Shown in pieces: positions 1-5,863 of a stretch of 7,105 nt of DNA. Under the pieces are notes generated by a model, which did not search any database, was not told the origin of the DNA, and saw nothing but the letters and a program-made list of their open reading frames with translations. The stretch is from Candidatus Aegiribacteria sp. (GTDB lineage: Bacteria > Fermentibacterota > Fermentibacteria > Fermentibacterales > JCC-6): contig JAUVUL010000087.1 in the NCBI GenBank assembly GCA_030600975.1, positions 1 to 7,105 of the forward strand, read 5' to 3'. The stretch's first letter is position 1. Every line of letters begins with the position of its first letter. The translations under genes were made by a program, and so were the position numbers.

Positions 1-462
1 GTTTACGATTACCCTTTCAGCTCCGTTTATTACAAATGATCCGGCTCTTGTCATGAGGGGAAGTTCCCCCAGAAAAACTGACTGGTCGATGATCCTGGAT
101 ACTTTCCAGGAATCAGGGGAAGGTTTGCCATTCTCTGTGTCCATAAGGTTTCTGAAAACGAGTCTGAGCAGGGCCGTCAGCGGTACCGAATAACTGAGTC
201 CCTTGTCCATGGCTTCCTGTACCGTGTACTTCGGTATACCCAGTTCATAAGAAACGTACTCCAGCGAGAATTCGCGGTTGCTGCTCTCAATGGGAAAAGT
301 ATCCTGGAAAATCTTGTGAAGACCCTGAGGAAGACGTTCGTCCGGGGGAACATCGTCCTGCAGAAATCTGCTGAAAGATTCTCTCTGTATCTTCAGTAGA
401 TCCGGTATGTCAATTACCGGCTGTACTTCGGAATAATTCTTTACAGGTCTGTTAACCTTCAC
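1..462 (-). CDS. rpoB: RNA polymerase beta subunit, N-terminal 154 codons (partial, runs off the left edge)
   Basis: This is the start of the catalytic beta subunit of RNA polymerase. The visible part covers the N-terminal protrusion and the beginning of lobe sequence. The translation has family hallmarks: an IPDLLKIQRESFSRFL-type segment at residues 19-34, LEYVSYELGIPKYTVQEA at 67-84, and GELPLMT followed by GSFVINGAERVIVN at 132-154, which in complete proteins runs into the QLHRSPG motif. I chose the GTG start at 462 because AGGAG lies 7 nt upstream (470-474) and the protein then begins in the usual place, a few residues before the conserved region. The frame stays open to base 1, so the gene continues beyond the window. 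It follows rplL after a 114-nt spacer, the standard bacterial rplL-rpoB order. No rifampicin-pocket residues are in view. Confidence 0.97.
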   Translation of the reverse strand, partial: MKVNRPVKNYSEVQPVIDIPDLLKIQRESFSRFLQDDVPPDERLPQGLHKIFQDTFPIESSNREFSLEYVSYELGIPKYTVQEAMDKGLSYSVPLTALLRLVFRNLMDTENGKPSPDSWKVSRIIDQSVFLGELPLMTRAGSFVINGAERVIVN

Positions 463-576
463 CTGATCACTCCTCACGCCTGTTAGGAAGTGAATTTAAG
501 TAAAACGATTTTATTCAGTACGGTACGAACGGCGAGAGAGGTTTTGTCATCCCCCGCCGCATATTCCTGCTGTATG
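463..576 (-). other. rplL-rpoB intergenic spacer
   Basis: This 114-nt gap is the longest space between genes of the protein-coding block. Its last part carries the rpoB ribosome binding site. It also contains a small AT-rich inverted repeat, TAAAA-CGA-TTTTA (501-513). In E. coli the equivalent spacer holds a partial attenuator and an RNase III site that lower rpoBC expression relative to the ribosomal proteins. Here I see no GC-rich stem followed by a T-tract, so I do not call a terminator. An open reading frame that crosses it (483-683, minus) mostly overlaps rplL in another frame and is not believable. Confidence 0.6.
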
Positions 577-957
577 TTATTGAAGCTTGACTGTTGCTCG
601 AGCTTCCTCAAGCTGTTTGTTGAGAGCTTCGGCTTCCTCTTTATCCATTTCCTCACGGAGCTTCGAGGGAACGTTATCCACAAGATCCTTGGCTTCCTTG
701 AGGTTCAGCTCAAGGACATCCTTCACTACTTTGATAACAGGGATCTTCTTTGCGCCAAAGTCTTCAAGGATCACATCGAACTCGGTTTTCTCTTCTGACT
801 TGCCACCCGCTTCAGCAGGTGCAGCCACCGCAGCCGCTGCCGGTGCTGCTGCCGATACACCGAATTTCTCTTCCATCTCTTCAACGAGTTCGGCAAGCTC
901 CAGAACTGTCATGCTTGAAATGGCTTCTATGATATCAGCCTTTTTAAGATCACTCAT
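577..957 (-). CDS. rplL: 50S ribosomal protein L7/L12
   Basis: This is the multicopy stalk protein of the large subunit; it binds L10 and recruits EF-Tu, EF-G and other translational GTPases. With the start at 957 it has 126 residues, a normal length. The order is an N-terminal dimerisation helix region (about 1-33), an Ala/Pro/Glu-rich hinge (35-57), and a C-terminal factor-binding domain beginning TEFDVIL (58-64) and containing [12 protein letters not shown] (68-79) and LKEAKDLVD (86-94). An ATG at 969 would add four residues but overlaps GGAGG at 963-967, which sits 5 nt before the ATG at 957; I therefore take 957. Two usually conserved glycines look replaced: the common GLGLKEAK reads ELNLKEAK, and the common EEAGA near the end reads EEARA. 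The rest of the fold signature is intact, so the protein should work. Confidence 0.97.
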   Translation of the reverse strand: MSDLKKADIIEAISSMTVLELAELVEEMEEKFGVSAAAPAAAAVAAPAEAGGKSEEKTEFDVILEDFGAKKIPVIKVVKDVLELNLKEAKDLVDNVPSKLREEMDKEEAEALNKQLEEARATVKLQ

Positions 958-962
958 TTTTT

Positions 963-967
963 CCTCC
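963..967 (-). promoter_or_regulatory. Ribosome binding site that fixes the rplL start
   Basis: GGAGG on the minus strand, 5 nt before the ATG at 957. It overlaps the upstream in-frame ATG at 969, which rules that codon out as the main start. Confidence 0.85.
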
Positions 968-1005
968 ATTTGCTGCAGTACCCGTTAGGGGTCCCGCACC
1001 CTTAT

Positions 1006-1539
1006 TTAGTTTTCCTTACTCTCCCTTATCGCATTTACTGCATAGAAGAATTTCCGGATTATTCCACTGCTTACAGAAACAAAACCCTGCAGAGGTGAAC
1101 GGGCTGAGCCCATAAACTTCGCAAGAAGCTCATCTCTCGAGGGAATATCGGCAAGCCGCATTAGTTTGCCTACTTCGTAAGTCTCGCCGGACACAAAGCC
1201 TCCCTTGATCCGGGGAAGTCCTTTGTGATCCTCAGCAAATTTCTTGATAATCTTAACGGGAAGGACTTCATCAATGGCATATGCCAGTGCTGTCGGACCT
1301 TCCATCATCGCATAGATACCATCATCATTTTTAACTTCTATCTCATTGAAGATTCTTCGAAGAAGTGTGTTCTTGACAACGGTGAAGTTAACGTTGTTCT
1401 CACGCATTTTAGTTCTGAGTTCAGTCATTGCCTTAACGTTGACCCCGGTGAAATCAGTCAGTATGACCGATCCTGCTTCGCCCAGATCCTCGATCAGGGC
1501 GGCTACAACGTTCTCCTTCTGTTTTCTTGAAACAGCCAT
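1006..1539 (-). CDS. rplJ: 50S ribosomal protein L10
   Basis: L10 anchors the L7/L12 dimers to the 23S rRNA next to L11 and so forms the base of the stalk. The 177-residue product has the family pattern. The N-terminal rRNA-binding domain includes SVILTDFTGVNVKAMTELR (24-42) and VNFTVVKNTLLRR (50-62). A PRIKGGFV segment lies in mid-protein. The C-terminal helical tail (about 150-177) is the docking site for L7/L12. The start at 1539 has AGGTGGTGAT at 1546-1555, which overlaps the rplA stop, so translation of rplA and rplJ is probably coupled. Only 13-14 nt separate the two genes. There is therefore no room for a separate L10 leader of the E. coli kind; any L10 autoregulatory site would have to lie inside rplA. 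rplL follows after 48 nt. Confidence 0.97.
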   Translation of the reverse strand: MAVSRKQKENVVAALIEDLGEAGSVILTDFTGVNVKAMTELRTKMRENNVNFTVVKNTLLRRIFNEIEVKNDDGIYAMMEGPTALAYAIDEVLPVKIIKKFAEDHKGLPRIKGGFVSGETYEVGKLMRLADIPSRDELLAKFMGSARSPLQGFVSVSSGIIRKFFYAVNAIRESKEN

Positions 1540-1553
1540 CTGTTTATCACCAC

Positions 1554-2258
1554 CTATCGCATCTGGGCCCGTAGATCATTAACATCGATCTTTATCCCGG
1601 GTCCCATTGTGGACGAAACTGATATGTTCTTCATGTATTGTCCCTTTACGGTTGATGGTCTAAGCTGCAGAACCTTCTCAAAGAAAGTCATGACATTTTC
1701 CGCCAGAGCCTTCATCTCGAAACTGGCTTTACCTACAGGTACATGAAGGTTGCCGGTCTTATCAACCCTGAAGGTGATCTTTCCGGCTTTGGCCTCCTTC
1801 ACAGCCTCTGCAACCTCTTCAGTAACAGTTCCGATCTTGGGGTTGGGCATAAGGCCCCTGGGACCCAGCACCCTTCCGAGTTTCCCCACTGTTCTCATCA
1901 TATCGGGACTGGCGATGACCACATCAAATTCAAGCCATCCACCCTGGATCCTGGCGGCTAGATCTTCATCACCGACAAAATCAGCTCCGGCTTCCTTTGC
2001 CTGATCAGCTTTTTCTCCAGAAGCAAAAACTGCGACTCTTGCTGTTTTCCCTGTACCGTTAGGCAGAACACATGATCCCCTGACCATCTGGTCGGCATAC
2101 TTTGGATTGACGTTCAACGAGATGGCAATCTCAACAGTTTCGTCAAAACCAGCGGTTGCCAGTTCTTTGACGAGTTCACAGCCTGCCTCAAGTGTATATT
2201 TTTTATCCTTGTCAATACTCTCCCGGACCTGGCGGAATCTTTTACTCATTCGTGCCAT
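1554..2258 (-). CDS. rplA: 50S ribosomal protein L1
   Basis: L1 forms the mobile L1 stalk of the large subunit, which helps release deacylated tRNA from the E site. In many bacteria it also represses translation of its own rplK-rplA mRNA. The product has 234 residues, the usual length. It starts [13 protein letters not shown], which aligns with the family N-terminus, so the ATG at 2258 is preferred over the internal ATG three codons on. The diagnostic loop [14 protein letters not shown] is at residues 128-141, and the C-terminal RNA-binding part has [12 protein letters not shown] (199-210). The gene starts 1 nt after the rplK stop. Its ribosome binding site (GGAGGT, 2270-2275) is inside the last codons of rplK, a sign of translational coupling. 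Confidence 0.97.
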   Translation of the reverse strand: MARMSKRFRQVRESIDKDKKYTLEAGCELVKELATAGFDETVEIAISLNVNPKYADQMVRGSCVLPNGTGKTARVAVFASGEKADQAKEAGADFVGDEDLAARIQGGWLEFDVVIASPDMMRTVGKLGRVLGPRGLMPNPKIGTVTEEVAEAVKEAKAGKITFRVDKTGNLHVPVGKASFEMKALAENVMTFFEKVLQLRPSTVKGQYMKNISVSSTMGPGIKIDVNDLRAQMR

Positions 2259-2259
2259 A

Positions 2260-2685
2260 TTAATCCACCACCTCCAGACCCATGCTCCTTGCGGTACCTG
2301 CGATCATGGAAACCGCCGCCTCCATGGAGGCAGCATTGAGATCTTTTTCCTTCAGCTTAACGATCTCGCGGCACTGTTCCATAGTCACCGCACCGACTTT
2401 TTCCCGGTTGGATTCCGGAGATCCCTTCGCCAGCCCGGCAGCTCTTTTCAAAAGAACCGCTGCTGGAGGGGATTTCAGAATAAAAGTAAAGCTTCTGTCC
2501 TTATAAACACTTACAACCGCAGGTATAATAAGTCCTTCGCTCCCCCGGGTTCGGGCATTGAATTCCTTGCAGAAACCGGCCAGGTTGATTCCGTACTGTC
2601 CCAGCGCGGGACCAACGGGTGGAGCCGGTGTTGCCTGCCCTGCGGGCAGCTGAAGCTTTACCATACCTAGAATCCTCTTAGCCAT
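2260..2685 (-). CDS. rplK: 50S ribosomal protein L11
   Basis: L11 binds the GTPase-associated region of 23S rRNA and, with L10 and L7/L12, takes part in factor-dependent GTP hydrolysis and in RelA activation by uncharged tRNA. The product has 141 residues, standard for the family. The N-terminal domain has [19 protein letters not shown] (14-32), the proline-rich region linked to thiostrepton-type antibiotic action. The C-terminal rRNA-binding domain ends in [13 protein letters not shown] (128-140), the L11 signature. A GTG three codons upstream (2694) is in frame but lies within the AAGGAG ribosome binding site (2694-2699). I therefore take the ATG at 2685, 8 nt after that site, which also gives the normal MAKR start. 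A structured 103-nt leader separates it from nusG. Confidence 0.97.
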   Translation of the reverse strand: MAKRILGMVKLQLPAGQATPAPPVGPALGQYGINLAGFCKEFNARTRGSEGLIIPAVVSVYKDRSFTFILKSPPAAVLLKRAAGLAKGSPESNREKVGAVTMEQCREIVKLKEKDLNAASMEAAVSMIAGTARSMGLEVVD

Positions 2686-2788
2686 GGTAAGCACTCCTTC
2701 CCAGCAGCAGTAACCTCCCCTTACTGGTTACGGCAGCTTTTCCAAAATGAGACGGATCGATCCGCCTCCAGTTAAATCCGGTCTGCTG
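2686..2788 (-). promoter_or_regulatory. Structured nusG-rplK leader, candidate L1 autoregulatory region
   Basis: The gap before rplK contains two inverted repeats. Upstream, GAGGCGGATC and GATCCGTCTC (2749-2768) are adjacent and fully complementary in RNA if one G-U pair is allowed; the stem is followed by ATTTT. Downstream, GTAACC and GGTTAC (2710-2731) enclose a 10-nt loop, about 10 nt before the AAGGAG. Within that loop GUAAG could also pair with CUUAC immediately before the start codon. In E. coli the L1 protein represses the rplK-rplA mRNA by binding a structure at this position, so location fits. I could not match the L1 consensus with confidence. The upstream stem could instead be a weak attenuator. 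Confidence 0.4.
2694..2699 (-). promoter_or_regulatory. Ribosome binding site that fixes the rplK start
   Basis: AAGGAG on the minus strand, 8 nt before the ATG at 2685. It overlaps the alternative in-frame GTG at 2692-2694, which argues against that start. Confidence 0.85.
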
Positions 2789-3388
2789 TCAGACTGGACG
2801 AACCTGTGAAAAATCGATCTCCACAGGCGCCTTGCGGCCGAAGATGGTGAAGATAACTCTCACCCTGCCGCGCTCGGGATTGATTGATTCCACAACCCCG
2901 GTGAAATTATTGAACGGGCCCTCTGTAACTCTTACAGTCTGTCCAACCGAGTAGGGTACCCTGATAATCTGTGCCTTGCCCGAACCATCTGCCTGCCCTT
3001 TCAAGCGGCTGATTTCGGGATCGGTCAACGGTTCAGGATTTCCCTGGTTCATCGGCGGAAAACCACTAACATTGCTCATGGACCGAATGTCCATGATTAT
3101 TTCAGGTTTCAGATCAAGCTGAACGAAAACATAGCCAGGGTAAAGCTTCTTCTTCCTTGATGTCTTTCTGCCCCTGACATTTGAAGTGATCTCCTGGGTA
3201 GGTATGAGAACCTCTCCTACACTGTCGGGATATTTCCTGCTGAGCTGCCCCTCCAGAAAATTCATGACCCGTTTCTCATACCCGGAGAATGAATTCACAA
3301 CGTACCAGGAAAATCTGCTGTTATCCTTCTCTTCACCGGAAGTATCTTCTTCAACTGGCGCCTGTTCGCTGATCTCTTCTTCAACCAT
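2789..3388 (-). CDS. nusG: Transcription termination/antitermination factor NusG
   Basis: NusG binds elongating RNA polymerase through its N-terminal NGN domain, and Rho or ribosomal protein S10 through its C-terminal KOW domain. The 199-residue protein has FSWYVVNSFSGYEKRV (26-41), the NGN start, and LYPGYVFVQLDL (82-93), the polymerase-facing segment. The KOW domain runs from about 149 to 199 with GPFNNFTGVVESINPERGRV and the final VEIDFSQVRPV. About 24 acidic, Ser/Glu-rich residues precede the NGN domain, a longer tail than the very short one of E. coli NusG; such extensions occur in other phyla. The ATG at 3388 has AAGGA 7 nt upstream. It lies 34 nt after secE, the classic secE-nusG pair. 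Confidence 0.96.
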   Translation of the reverse strand: MVEEEISEQAPVEEDTSGEEKDNSRFSWYVVNSFSGYEKRVMNFLEGQLSRKYPDSVGEVLIPTQEITSNVRGRKTSRKKKLYPGYVFVQLDLKPEIIMDIRSMSNVSGFPPMNQGNPEPLTDPEISRLKGQADGSGKAQIIRVPYSVGQTVRVTEGPFNNFTGVVESINPERGRVRVIFTIFGRKAPVEIDFSQVRPV

Positions 3389-3422
3389 AATCCTGTCCTT
3401 TTTGAACTGCAGCTGTCGGCTT

Positions 3423-3659
3423 TTAGTGAATCAGCCTGATGAGGCCGTTTATCAGAATAGCGGAGGTCTGGTCAGCGGCAAAAACCCATACTGCTGTTAT
3501 TCCTACCGCGAAGAGAACGACCCAAGTTGACGAAATCACTTCTTCTTTTGTCGGCCAGGTGACTTTTGTCAGCTCTGCCTTCACTTCTCCAAGAAATTTG
3601 ATGGCAGTCTTTATACCCCTTACAATGAAGTTGCCGTCACGGGTCTGCCTACGAGCCAT
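3423..3659 (-). CDS. secE: Preprotein translocase subunit SecE
   Basis: SecE is the small membrane subunit that clamps SecY in the protein-conducting channel of the inner membrane. The product has 78 residues, the short single-span form common outside the Gammaproteobacteria. The hallmark amphipathic segment EVKAELTKVTWPTKEEV occupies residues 25-41. It is followed by a hydrophobic span of about residues 45-62 and a second weakly hydrophobic tail. The ATG at 3659 follows GAGGATAG, a good ribosome binding site. The gene lies 42 nt after tRNA-Trp and just before nusG, as in most bacteria. Confidence 0.96.
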   Translation of the reverse strand: MARRQTRDGNFIVRGIKTAIKFLGEVKAELTKVTWPTKEEVISSTWVVLFAVGITAVWVFAADQTSAILINGLIRLIH

Positions 3660-3701
3660 AATCTATCCTCTTCCTTTGAGCCTTATTCCTTCTGAGCATG
3701 A

Positions 3702-3777
3702 TGGCAGGGCCGGAAGGACTTGAACCCTCAACCCCCGGATTTGGAGTCCGGTGCACTACCAATTGTGCTACGACCCT
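3702..3777 (-). tRNA. tRNA-Trp (anticodon CCA)
   Basis: A full cloverleaf can be folded. The acceptor arms are AGGGTCG and CGGCCCT. The D-arm starts TAGCAC, and the anticodon stem CCGGA/TCCGG encloses loop CTCCAAA with anticodon CCA. The T-arm is GAGGG-TTCAAGT-CCTTC. The terminal GCCA is encoded. The A1-U72 pair and G73 discriminator are the expected bacterial tRNA-Trp identity elements. It sits between rpmG and secE, where many bacteria carry their only tRNA-Trp gene, and is presumably cut out of the operon transcript. Confidence 0.97.
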
Positions 3778-3797
3778 GCGCAACTTCTTAAGAATAA

Positions 3798-3947
3798 CTA
3801 CTTCGTTTCCCTGTGAAGGGTATGCTTATTGCAGAATCTGCAATACTTCTTCATTTCCATTCTGCCGGTATTCGTACTGCGGTTCTTGGTGGTACTGTAA
3901 TTACGCTGTCTACATTCCTGGCAGGCGAGTGTGATTATTACCCTCAC
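3798..3947 (-). CDS. rpmG: 50S ribosomal protein L33, zinc-ribbon form
   Basis: A 49-residue gene that is easy to miss because of its length. The translation begins [12 protein letters not shown] (first residue read as Met) and has two CxxC pairs, C9-C12 and C36-C39. Between them is NYSTTKNR, and the end is [16 protein letters not shown]. These are the hallmarks of L33, a small protein near the E site of the large subunit. The four cysteines make it the zinc-binding (C+) type; the family also has cysteine-free versions made under zinc shortage. The start is GTG at 3947, with AGGA 6 nt upstream and the tuf stop 12 nt before it. tRNA-Trp begins 20 nt after its stop. The tuf-rpmG-trnW-secE order is well known in bacteria, which supports the call. 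Confidence 0.93.
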   Translation of the reverse strand: MRVIITLACQECRQRNYSTTKNRSTNTGRMEMKKYCRFCNKHTLHRETK

Positions 3948-3959
3948 TGTTTATCCTGT

Positions 3960-5159
3960 CTATTTTTCAATCTTGTCAACAAGTCCATGACCTACGGTAC
4001 GTCCGCCTTCACGGATAGCGAAACGGAGTCCCTCTTCCAGGGCTATAGGAGTAATAAGCATAACTTTTACTCCATCGATATTGTCGCCGGGGAGGGCCAT
4101 TTCACGGCCTTCGGGAAGTTCAATTGCACCAGTAACATCGGTTGTACGGAAATAGAACTGGGGACGGTATCCGGTTTTGAAATGCTTCTTCCTGCCACCG
4201 TCTTTCTCACTGAGCACAATGATGTTGGCGTAGAAATCTGTATGAGGAGTGACTGAACCGGGTTTCGCGAGAACCATTCCCCTTTCAAGCTGATCCTTCT
4301 TTATTCCGCGTAGAAGGAGACCCACATTGTCCCCCGCCTGTCCGTCATCCAGAATCTTCCGGAACATCTCAACACCCGTACATACTGTTTCTATGGTTTC
4401 GTGGATTCCGATACGCTCAAGCTTGTCGCCCGTATGGACTACTCCCCTCTCGATCCTTCCGGTACCGACAGTGCCGCGTCCCTCAATTGAGAATACATCT
4501 TCCACAGGCATGAGGAAGGGCTTTTCTGTGTCACGTACCGGTGTGGGGATCCATTCATCCACAGCAGCCATATGTTCGTAGACGCACTTTGCATCTTCAT
4601 CATCCGGGTCTCCATTGGAATTAAGAGCCTTGAGGGCGCTTCCCCTGATGATGGGAGAATCGGTATCGAATCCGTACTTCTCGAGGAGTTCTCCGACTTC
4701 CATTTCAACAAAATCAAGAAGCTCGTCATCATCGATCATATCGACCTTGTTAAGGAATACTACCATTCTGGGAACGTTAACCTGGCGTGCGAGAAGCACA
4801 TGTTCCTTTGTCTGATCCATTACACCGTCATTGGCGGCGATAACAAGAATGGCACCGTCCATCTGGGCGGCTCCTGTTATCATGTTCTTGATGTAATCGG
4901 CATGACCAGGGCAGTCTACGTGGGCGTAATGCCTGTTCTCAGTTTCATACTCCTGATGGGAAGTTGCGATTGTAATTCCACGCTTCTTCTCTTCGGGAGC
5001 ATTATCGATCATATCGAACTCAACAAAGCTTACATTGGAAAACTGCGTAGCCATACACTTGGTTATTGCAGCCGTAAGGGTTGTCTTTCCATGATCAATG
5101 TGACCAATCGTTCCCACATTAACGTGTGGTTTGGTCCTCTCAAACTTCTCCTTGGCCAT
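3960..5159 (-). CDS. tuf: Translation elongation factor Tu
   Basis: EF-Tu is the GTPase that carries aminoacyl-tRNA to the ribosomal A site. The 399-residue product is complete. The GTP-binding elements are GHIDHGKT (19-26, P-loop), RGITIATSH (60-68, switch I with T63), DCPGH (82-86, with the catalytic histidine H86), NKVD (137-140) and GSALKAL (173-179). Domains 2 and 3 follow, with [18 protein letters not shown] and the C-terminal [13 protein letters not shown]. The ATG at 5159 has AAGGAG 5 nt upstream (5165-5170). Some positions differ from the usual sequence: GHVDHGKT reads GHIDHGKT, the common DGPMPQT reads DGVMDQT, and there is an acidic stretch at about 183-188. These are lineage differences rather than damage. 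It follows tRNA-Thr(GGT) by 87 nt, as in E. coli tufB. Confidence 0.98.
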   Translation of the reverse strand: MAKEKFERTKPHVNVGTIGHIDHGKTTLTAAITKCMATQFSNVSFVEFDMIDNAPEEKKRGITIATSHQEYETENRHYAHVDCPGHADYIKNMITGAAQMDGAILVIAANDGVMDQTKEHVLLARQVNVPRMVVFLNKVDMIDDDELLDFVEMEVGELLEKYGFDTDSPIIRGSALKALNSNGDPDDEDAKCVYEHMAAVDEWIPTPVRDTEKPFLMPVEDVFSIEGRGTVGTGRIERGVVHTGDKLERIGIHETIETVCTGVEMFRKILDDGQAGDNVGLLLRGIKKDQLERGMVLAKPGSVTPHTDFYANIIVLSEKDGGRKKHFKTGYRPQFYFRTTDVTGAIELPEGREMALPGDNIDGVKVMLITPIALEEGLRFAIREGGRTVGHGLVDKIEK

Positions 5160-5164
5160 GATTT

Positions 5165-5170
5165 CTCCTT
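5165..5170 (-). promoter_or_regulatory. Ribosome binding site of tuf
   Basis: AAGGAG on the minus strand, 5 nt before the EF-Tu ATG, in an A-rich context. This is the strongest SD match in the cluster and fits a very highly expressed gene. The rest of the 87-nt gap between tRNA-Thr(GGT) and tuf shows no clear promoter or terminator. Confidence 0.8.
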
Positions 5171-5246
5171 TTCTTTTTCATCCTTCATCAATGGATAATG
5201 TGCTGATCCTGTGTTCAGCTTCAGTTTACTGCTTATTTCATCTGCG

Positions 5247-5322
<76 letters not shown>

Positions 5323-5401
5323 TCCGGCGGTATTTACCTAGATCCGTTTTGCCGGTTAAAGCGGTTATCCCACCGCATTCCATTTAGCTTCAGTTCCCGG
5401 C

Positions 5402-5477
5402 TGGAGCGGGAGACGGGGGTCGAACCCGCGACCCTCAGCTTGGAAGGCTGATGCTCTGCCAACTGAGCTACTCCCGC
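5402..5477 (-). tRNA. tRNA-Gly (anticodon TCC)
   Basis: Cloverleaf with acceptor GCGGGAG/CTCCCGC, anticodon stem TCAGC/GCTGA around loop CTTCCAA (anticodon TCC) and T-arm GCGGG-TTCGACC-CCCGT with one G-U pair. U73 and CCA are encoded; U73 is the bacterial glycine discriminator. It reads GGA and GGG codons. It corresponds to E. coli glyT. A 79-nt spacer with no recognisable gene separates it from tRNA-Thr(GGT). Confidence 0.97.
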
Positions 5478-5515
5478 ATGCCGGAACCGCCTGTAAAGCC
5501 GCCATTATCAAAGCC

Positions 5516-5601
5516 TGGTGGCGAGGGGTGGATTCGAACCACCGAAGGCCATTGCCAACAGATTTACAGTCTGCCCCCTTTGACCGCTCGGGAACCTCGC
5601 C
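5516..5601 (-). tRNA. tRNA-Tyr (anticodon GTA)
   Basis: An 86-nt class II tRNA. The acceptor arms are GGCGAGG/CCTCGCC, and the anticodon stem GCAGA/TCTGT encloses loop CTGTAAA (anticodon GTA). The long variable arm contains a GGC-AATG-GCC stem, and the T-arm is GGTGG-TTCGAAT-CCACC. The discriminator is A, and CCA is encoded. The long variable arm is typical of bacterial tRNA-Tyr. It corresponds to E. coli tyrU by position. Confidence 0.97.
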
Positions 5602-5638
5602 AGCTCCTATTATCTATTACCAAGCACTTATTTCTCAA

Positions 5639-5714
5639 TGGAGCTGGCGAAGGGACTTGAACCCCTAACCTGCTGATTACAAATCAGCTGCTCTACCAGT
5701 TGAGCTACGCCAGC
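5639..5714 (-). tRNA. tRNA-Thr (anticodon TGT)
   Basis: Cloverleaf with acceptor GCTGGCG/CGCCAGC, anticodon stem GCTGA/TCAGC around loop TTTGTAA (anticodon TGT) and T-arm AGGGG-TTCAAGT-CCCTT. U73 and CCA are encoded. It reads ACA and ACG codons. It is the first gene of the cluster, starting 15 nt after the -10 box of the promoter, and corresponds to E. coli thrU. Confidence 0.97.
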
Positions 5715-5729
5715 AAAAAGCGAACATGA

Positions 5730-5758
5730 AGCATATAGAAACCCCTCTCTACTGTCAA
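5730..5758 (-). promoter_or_regulatory. Sigma70-type promoter of the tRNA-tuf cluster
   Basis: On the minus strand TTGACA (5753-5758, a perfect -35) is followed by a 17-nt spacer and TATGCT (5730-5735, four of six matches to TATAAT). Transcription would start about 8 nt before the tRNA-Thr(TGT) gene. It is the only near-consensus promoter I see in the cluster and lies at its natural head. The bases after the -10 box (TCATGTTCG) are not the GC-rich discriminator typical of E. coli stringent promoters. Confidence 0.75.
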
Positions 5759-5799
5759 GATTACTGTTACCCTGCCAGCCGGGCCAGGAACAGAAAACA

Positions 5800-5829
5800 T
5801 TGACGTAGACAAGAGGTAACCTGTAGCTT
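5800..5829 (+). promoter_or_regulatory. Possible promoter of the lipoprotein gene
   Basis: TTGACG (5800-5805), an 18-nt spacer ending in TG, and TAGCTT (5824-5829). The -35 is good, but the -10 matches only three of six bases. The position, 35 nt before the start codon and divergent from the tRNA promoter, is sensible. Treat it as a guess. Confidence 0.25.
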
Positions 5830-5863
5830 TGTAGAAGGACAAAGTTACATTTAGAGGGGGAGC

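Noticed and set aside
958..1005. GGGT/ACCC inverted repeats in the rplJ-rplL gap
   Set aside because: Stems are only about 4 bp and compete with each other, with no T-tract. Not enough for an attenuator call.
2107..2670. 187-codon plus-strand reading frame opposite rplA and rplK
   Set aside because: It crosses two well-supported genes on the other strand and shows no known motif or credible ribosome binding site.
3698..3934. 78-codon plus-strand frame beginning MMAGPEGLEPSTPG
   Set aside because: The sequence is the antisense of tRNA-Trp, a frequent spurious entry in databases; the remainder is antisense to rpmG.
4572..5198. 208-codon plus-strand reading frame opposite tuf
   Set aside because: It lies almost wholly antisense to the EF-Tu gene, has no family signature, and its translation is a mirror of conserved codons. 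It is a shadow.
5451..5660. 69-codon plus-strand frame containing GWIRTTE
   Set aside because: Translated from the antisense of tRNA-Tyr and neighbouring tRNA sequence; not a gene.
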